A stretch of DNA of 42,369 bases from JANRIZ01 sp033764445 (GTDB lineage: Bacteria > Verrucomicrobiota > Verrucomicrobiia > JAWXBN01), in assembly GCA_033764445.1 (NCBI GenBank), contig JANRIZ010000146.1, positions 1 to 42,369 on the forward strand, given 5' to 3'. The first letter of the stretch is position 1. Every line of letters begins with the position of its first letter. This document shows, piece after piece, positions 39,289-42,369 of the stretch. The notes beneath the pieces are model-generated. The model saw nothing but the letters and a program-made list of their open reading frames with translations, had not been told where the DNA came from and made no database searches. Made by a program: the position numbers and the translations under genes.

Positions 39289-41310
39289 ATGTCCGATGTC
39301 CCCCCCCCTTCCCCGGACGTGTCCCCCGCCGCACCGGCGGAAGGGCACGATCCACGCGGCCTGCAGGCGCCCGTCATCATCAGTCTGCGCGGTCTGAACA
39401 AGGTGTACGAAACCGGCGACACGGATCTGCAGGTGCTCTTCGATATCAACCTGGAAATCCGCGAGGGTGAATTTGTCGCGATCATGGGGCCCTCCGGCTC
39501 CGGCAAATCCACACTCATGAATCTGCTGGGTCTGATGGACTCGCCCTCCTCCGGCACCTACGAACTGGCCGGTGTGGATGTCACCCACCTGTCGCCGGAC
39601 GAACATGCGATCGCACGCGGACAACTTTTTGGCTTCATCTTTCAGCGCTACAACCTTCTGTCCAATGAATCCGCCCGGGAAAATGCGGGGATGCCCGCAC
39701 TTTACAGCAATTTGAGCGCGGCCTCACGCCACGACCGCGCGGAGGAACTGCTCACCCAGCTTGGTCTGGGGCACCGGCTCGATCACCGGCCCTCCCACAT
39801 GTCGGGGGGCGAACAGCAGCGTGTGGCCATCGCCCGCGCCCTGATGAATGGCGGACGCATCATTCTGGCCGACGAACCGACGGGGGCGCTCGACAGCAAA
39901 AACGGACGGGATGTCATGGAGTTTCTCCACACTCTGCACGCCGGGGGGCGGACGGTCATCCTGATCACCCACGATCCGAATGTCGCCGCCGAAGCACGCC
40001 GCATCATCCGCATCCACGACGGACGCATCATCAGTGACGAACCTTCCCCCACGGATTTTCCTCCCATGGCTTCTGCGCCGGTTCTGGAACCGATCCGTCT
40101 CCATTGGTCGCGCGGATCCCTGCTGCCGCTGCGCGACATTGCCGAGGCGGTCAAAATGGGCATGCGTTCCCTGCGGGCCAATATCTTCCGCACATTTCTG
40201 ACGATGCTGGGCATCATCATCGGGGTGGGATCCGTGGTGGCGATGCTCAATCTGGGCGTGGCTTCGCGGCAGGAACAGGAAAAATGGTTCAAAAAAATGG
40301 GGACCAATCTCATGCGTATCGGCCCCAGCACCAACAGCCGTGGGGCCTGGGGGGCCCTGAATTTCTCCGACGCCAAACTCATCGCGGATATTCCGGGCGT
40401 TCTCTACAGCGTCCCGATGATCTACGAACAGAAACTGATCCGCCACGGCAACCAGTCCACCCAGACTACGGTCAGCGCAGTGGGCAGGAAATTCCAGGAA
40501 TCCGAGGACCGCATCATGCTGCGCGGCACCTTTTTCACGCAGGAGGATGTCGAGAACTCCGCCGCGGTCGCCGTGCTGGGGCTGAAAACGGCCATGACCC
40601 TTTTTCCCGACAGTGACCCTCTCGGCCAATACATTCTCGTCGGCAATACGCCGTTCCAGGTCATCGGTGTGATGACGGTCAGTGGCGGACAGGGCAAAGG
40701 TCAGGACCGCGAGGATGATGTCATTTGCATCCCGATTTCCACGGGGATTGCCCGATTGTATGGCAACAAAAGTCTTTCCCAGATTTCCGTGAAGATCGGC
40801 CGCATCGAGGACGTCACACCGTTGCAGGATCAGATCACAGAGGCGCTCAAATCGGCCCATGGCGACATGGATTTCCGGGTCTTCAACCAGGCGGCCATCC
40901 TCGAAAGCTACCGGCAATCGGCCCGGATGTGGAACATTCTGCTCGGAAGCATCGGTGCGATCTCGCTGCTGGTGGGCGGCATCGGCGTCATGAACATCAT
41001 GCTTGTCAACGTGGTTGAACGCACCCGCGAAATCGGGGTCCGCATGGCCTGCGGCGCCCGCTCCTCGGATATCCAGATGCAGTTTCTCGCCGAGGCGGTG
41101 GTGGTCTGTCTGCTGGGTGGTGTGCTGGGGCTGGGGCTGGGAGTGGGGCTGAGCTACATCGCCCCGCTGATGAAACTGCCGGTGGTCATCACGCCCCTGC
41201 CCATGATCCTCGCCTTTGCCTGCGCCTTTGTCACCGGGGTGATTTTCGGTTTCTGGCCCGCCCGCAAGGCCAGCAAACTCAACCCCGTCGTCGCCCTGTC
41301 AGCCGAATAG
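39289..41310 (+). CDS. macB: MacB-like ABC transporter (ATPase plus permease)
   Basis: A 673-residue half-transporter. A disordered Pro/Ala-rich extension of about 28 residues precedes the ATPase domain: Walker A GPSGSGKST (67-75), signature MSGGEQQRVAIARAL, Walker B ILADEPTGALD, and the switch His in LITHDP. The C-terminal half has the first transmembrane helix (FLTMLGIIIGVGSVVAML), the large MacB periplasmic core domain, and the FtsX-like bundle (LLVGGIGVMNIMLVNVVERTREIG, then the last two helices). It forms a homodimer that exports substrates from the periplasm through MacA. No outer-membrane TolC gene is in the window. Expression is presumably coupled to macA, eight bases upstream. Confidence 0.93.
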   Translation: MSDVPPPSPDVSPAAPAEGHDPRGLQAPVIISLRGLNKVYETGDTDLQVLFDINLEIREGEFVAIMGPSGSGKSTLMNLLGLMDSPSSGTYELAGVDVTHLSPDEHAIARGQLFGFIFQRYNLLSNESARENAGMPALYSNLSAASRHDRAEELLTQLGLGHRLDHRPSHMSGGEQQRVAIARALMNGGRIILADEPTGALDSKNGRDVMEFLHTLHAGGRTVILITHDPNVAAEARRIIRIHDGRIISDEPSPTDFPPMASAPVLEPIRLHWSRGSLLPLRDIAEAVKMGMRSLRANIFRTFLTMLGIIIGVGSVVAMLNLGVASRQEQEKWFKKMGTNLMRIGPSTNSRGAWGALNFSDAKLIADIPGVLYSVPMIYEQKLIRHGNQSTQTTVSAVGRKFQESEDRIMLRGTFFTQEDVENSAAVAVLGLKTAMTLFPDSDPLGQYILVGNTPFQVIGVMTVSGGQGKGQDREDDVICIPISTGIARLYGNKSLSQISVKIGRIEDVTPLQDQITEALKSAHGDMDFRVFNQAAILESYRQSARMWNILLGSIGAISLLVGGIGVMNIMLVNVVERTREIGVRMACGARSSDIQMQFLAEAVVVCLLGGVLGLGLGVGLSYIAPLMKLPVVITPLPMILAFACAFVTGVIFGFWPARKASKLNPVVALSAE

Positions 41311-41321
41311 GGACCAGTGGA

Positions 41322-41357
41322 AATTCATTTTCCATTTGCCATTTTCAATTTTCCATT
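41322..41357. repeat. AAAATGG-type word repeat between macB and the methyltransferase
   Basis: ATTTTCCATTTGCCATTTTCAATTTTCCATT is made of near-repeats of TTTTCCATT, with variants. It lies just after the macB stop in the convergent gap of 90 bases. Confidence 0.5.
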
Positions 41358-41365
41358 ACAAAGCC

Positions 41366-41406
41366 GTTACGCCCAACCGACAACCGAGAACCCACGCCGC
41401 TCAACG
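41366..41406 (-). repeat. GTGGGTTC intergenic repeat, copy 2, including a stop codon
   Basis: On the reverse strand it runs TGAGCGGC, then GTGGGTTCTCGGTTGTCGGTT, matching the copy at 20160 with two base changes in the core. The TGA is the stop codon of the RNA methyltransferase gene. Confidence 0.6.
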
Positions 41407-42369
41407 CACAACGCACAGCGTCACCACACACTCCAGATGTTTGGTCTGCGGAAAGAGGTCGAAGGGTTGGATGGCATTGACCCGGTACCCCGCCCGCAGC
41501 AGCGGCTCCAGATCCCGCGCCTGCGTGTGCGGATTGCACGAGATGTACACGATGGTCACCGGCGCAAATTGCACGAGCTGGGCGAGAAAGTTTTCGTCAC
41601 AGCCCTTGCGCGGCGGATCGATGATCACCGCCGTCTCCATCGGGGGCAGGGCGAGTCCGTCAAATATCCTCGCGGCATCCCCAAGCACAAAACTGGCATG
41701 GGCCACATTGTTGAGCTGTGCATTTTCGCGGGCCTGCACAACAGAGGCTTCGCTCAGTTCCACCCCGACGACCTTCCGAAAAAAGGGAGCGGCGGAAAGC
41801 GCAAAAAGTCCGCTCCCACAGTAGGCATCCACCAAAAAGGTGGCGCCTCCCTTCCGCGCCTCCCCGACGGCATACGCGGCAAATTGCGGCAGGAGAAAGG
41901 GATTGTTCTGGAAAAATCCCCCCGCCGGAAATTTCAACCGGAGTGAATCCCCAACAGTTTCTGTGATGATGTCCTTGTGGTTGGTAAAAACCCGGCCTTC
42001 CGCCACCCGCATCAGCAATGTGGACCCGCGTTTGAAGGTGGCAATGGTGTCGGTGATCCCGGCACGGGCTGCGGGCAGGGCGGCATTGATCTCTTCCATG
42101 GCAATCGGACATTTTTCCACGTCCACGTAGCGGGTCCGCGAATTGTGCCGGAGAAACCCGATCACGGGGGCGTCCCCCACCCGCGGCGGCTCAAAATGCG
42201 GCGTGATCTTGGAGCGGTATCCGTAGGTCCGGGGCGAGGCGATGACGGAATTCACGTCCACACCGGGGGCGATGGCTTCAAAAAGTTTTTTCACCTGCGC
42301 GTGTTTCCAGCGAAGCTGGGCGGCATAGTCCCACTGTTGGAACTGGCACCCGCCGCACTGGCCGAAAAG
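41401..42369 (-). CDS. RNA uracil-5-methyltransferase, TrmA/RlmC/RlmD family, N-terminus cut by window edge
   Basis: The frame stays open through the right end of the window. The visible 322 codons include an Fe-S segment at the edge (GQCGGCQFQQWDY), the SAM-binding VDAYCGSGLF, DPPRKG, and the catalytic-cysteine segment ISCNPHTQARDL, a set unique to m5U methyltransferases of the RumA/TrmA family. It methylates a uracil in 23S rRNA or tRNA using SAM. The presence of the CGGCxxQ motif favours an RlmD- or RlmC-type enzyme over TrmA, but the paralogue cannot be fixed because the TRAM domain is outside the window. Its stop codon is part of an intergenic repeat. Confidence 0.92.
   Translation of the reverse strand, partial: LFGQCGGCQFQQWDYAAQLRWKHAQVKKLFEAIAPGVDVNSVIASPRTYGYRSKITPHFEPPRVGDAPVIGFLRHNSRTRYVDVEKCPIAMEEINAALPAARAGITDTIATFKRGSTLLMRVAEGRVFTNHKDIITETVGDSLRLKFPAGGFFQNNPFLLPQFAAYAVGEARKGGATFLVDAYCGSGLFALSAAPFFRKVVGVELSEASVVQARENAQLNNVAHASFVLGDAARIFDGLALPPMETAVIIDPPRKGCDENFLAQLVQFAPVTIVYISCNPHTQARDLEPLLRAGYRVNAIQPFDLFPQTKHLECVVTLCVVR

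Noticed and set aside
1..42369. CRISPR arrays, insertion sequences and transposases
   Set aside because: No regularly spaced direct repeats and no transposase-like protein were seen; the repeats present are short, degenerate and scattered.

Overview
The window reads as a piece of a GC-rich Gram-negative chromosome. The gene set (sigma-54, RecR-YbaB-DnaX, ThiC under a TPP riboswitch, a NusG paralogue beside a GbsR-type regulator, FIST, MpaB and MacAB proteins) and the habit of placing word-like repeats between genes fit the PVC group, most likely Verrucomicrobiota. No rRNA or other lineage marker is present, so this is inference.

Layout. 1-2000: a partial sugar isomerase with a Gfo/Idh/MocA dehydrogenase. 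2001-7681: a small membrane protein, pirin, DoxX, sigma-54, a membrane-anchored unknown, a type I dehydroquinase and an exported coiled-coil protein. 7745-14233: a pyruvate-decarboxylase-type TPP enzyme with a small membrane protein, a GAF protein, a class V aminotransferase-fold enzyme, a LysM lipoprotein, a FIST protein with a membrane neighbour, and an EF-hand protein. 14323-16451: an AT-richer insert with a HipA-type kinase coupled to a HipS-HIRAN protein. 16452-19804: the replication/repair operon dnaX-ybaB-recR plus a HAD phosphatase. 20193-21032: an MpaB-family protein, followed by tRNA-Arg(CCU). 21327-24959: a second compositionally distinct block with a KilA-N protein that carries a 44-bp perfect palindrome, a secreted glycine-zipper protein and a membrane-anchored coiled-coil protein. 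24960-31404: thiC with its riboswitch, an Fe-S uracil-DNA glycosylase with an RluD-type pseudouridine synthase, and a zinc-ribbon Ser/Thr kinase with a DUF4149 membrane protein. 31533-35804: NusG paralogue/GbsR, an RNA-processing beta-lactamase-fold protein with glyoxalase I, an exported protein and a TPR protein. 35847-36679: a small gene overlapping a nucleotidyltransferase gene, toxin-antitoxin-like. 36901 to the end: a RhaT-type transporter, a MacA-MacB efflux pair and a partial RNA uracil-5-methyltransferase.

Most of the window is ordinary chromosomal housekeeping. Gene pairs are often joined by the four-base ATGA overlap: doxX/pirin, kinase/HipS-HIRAN, dnaX/ybaB, rluD-like/udg, Ser/Thr kinase/DUF4149. 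The accessory parts worth attention are the Hip module, the block beside tRNA-Arg, the nucleotidyltransferase pair, and several families of short intergenic repeats that often sit at or just after stop codons.
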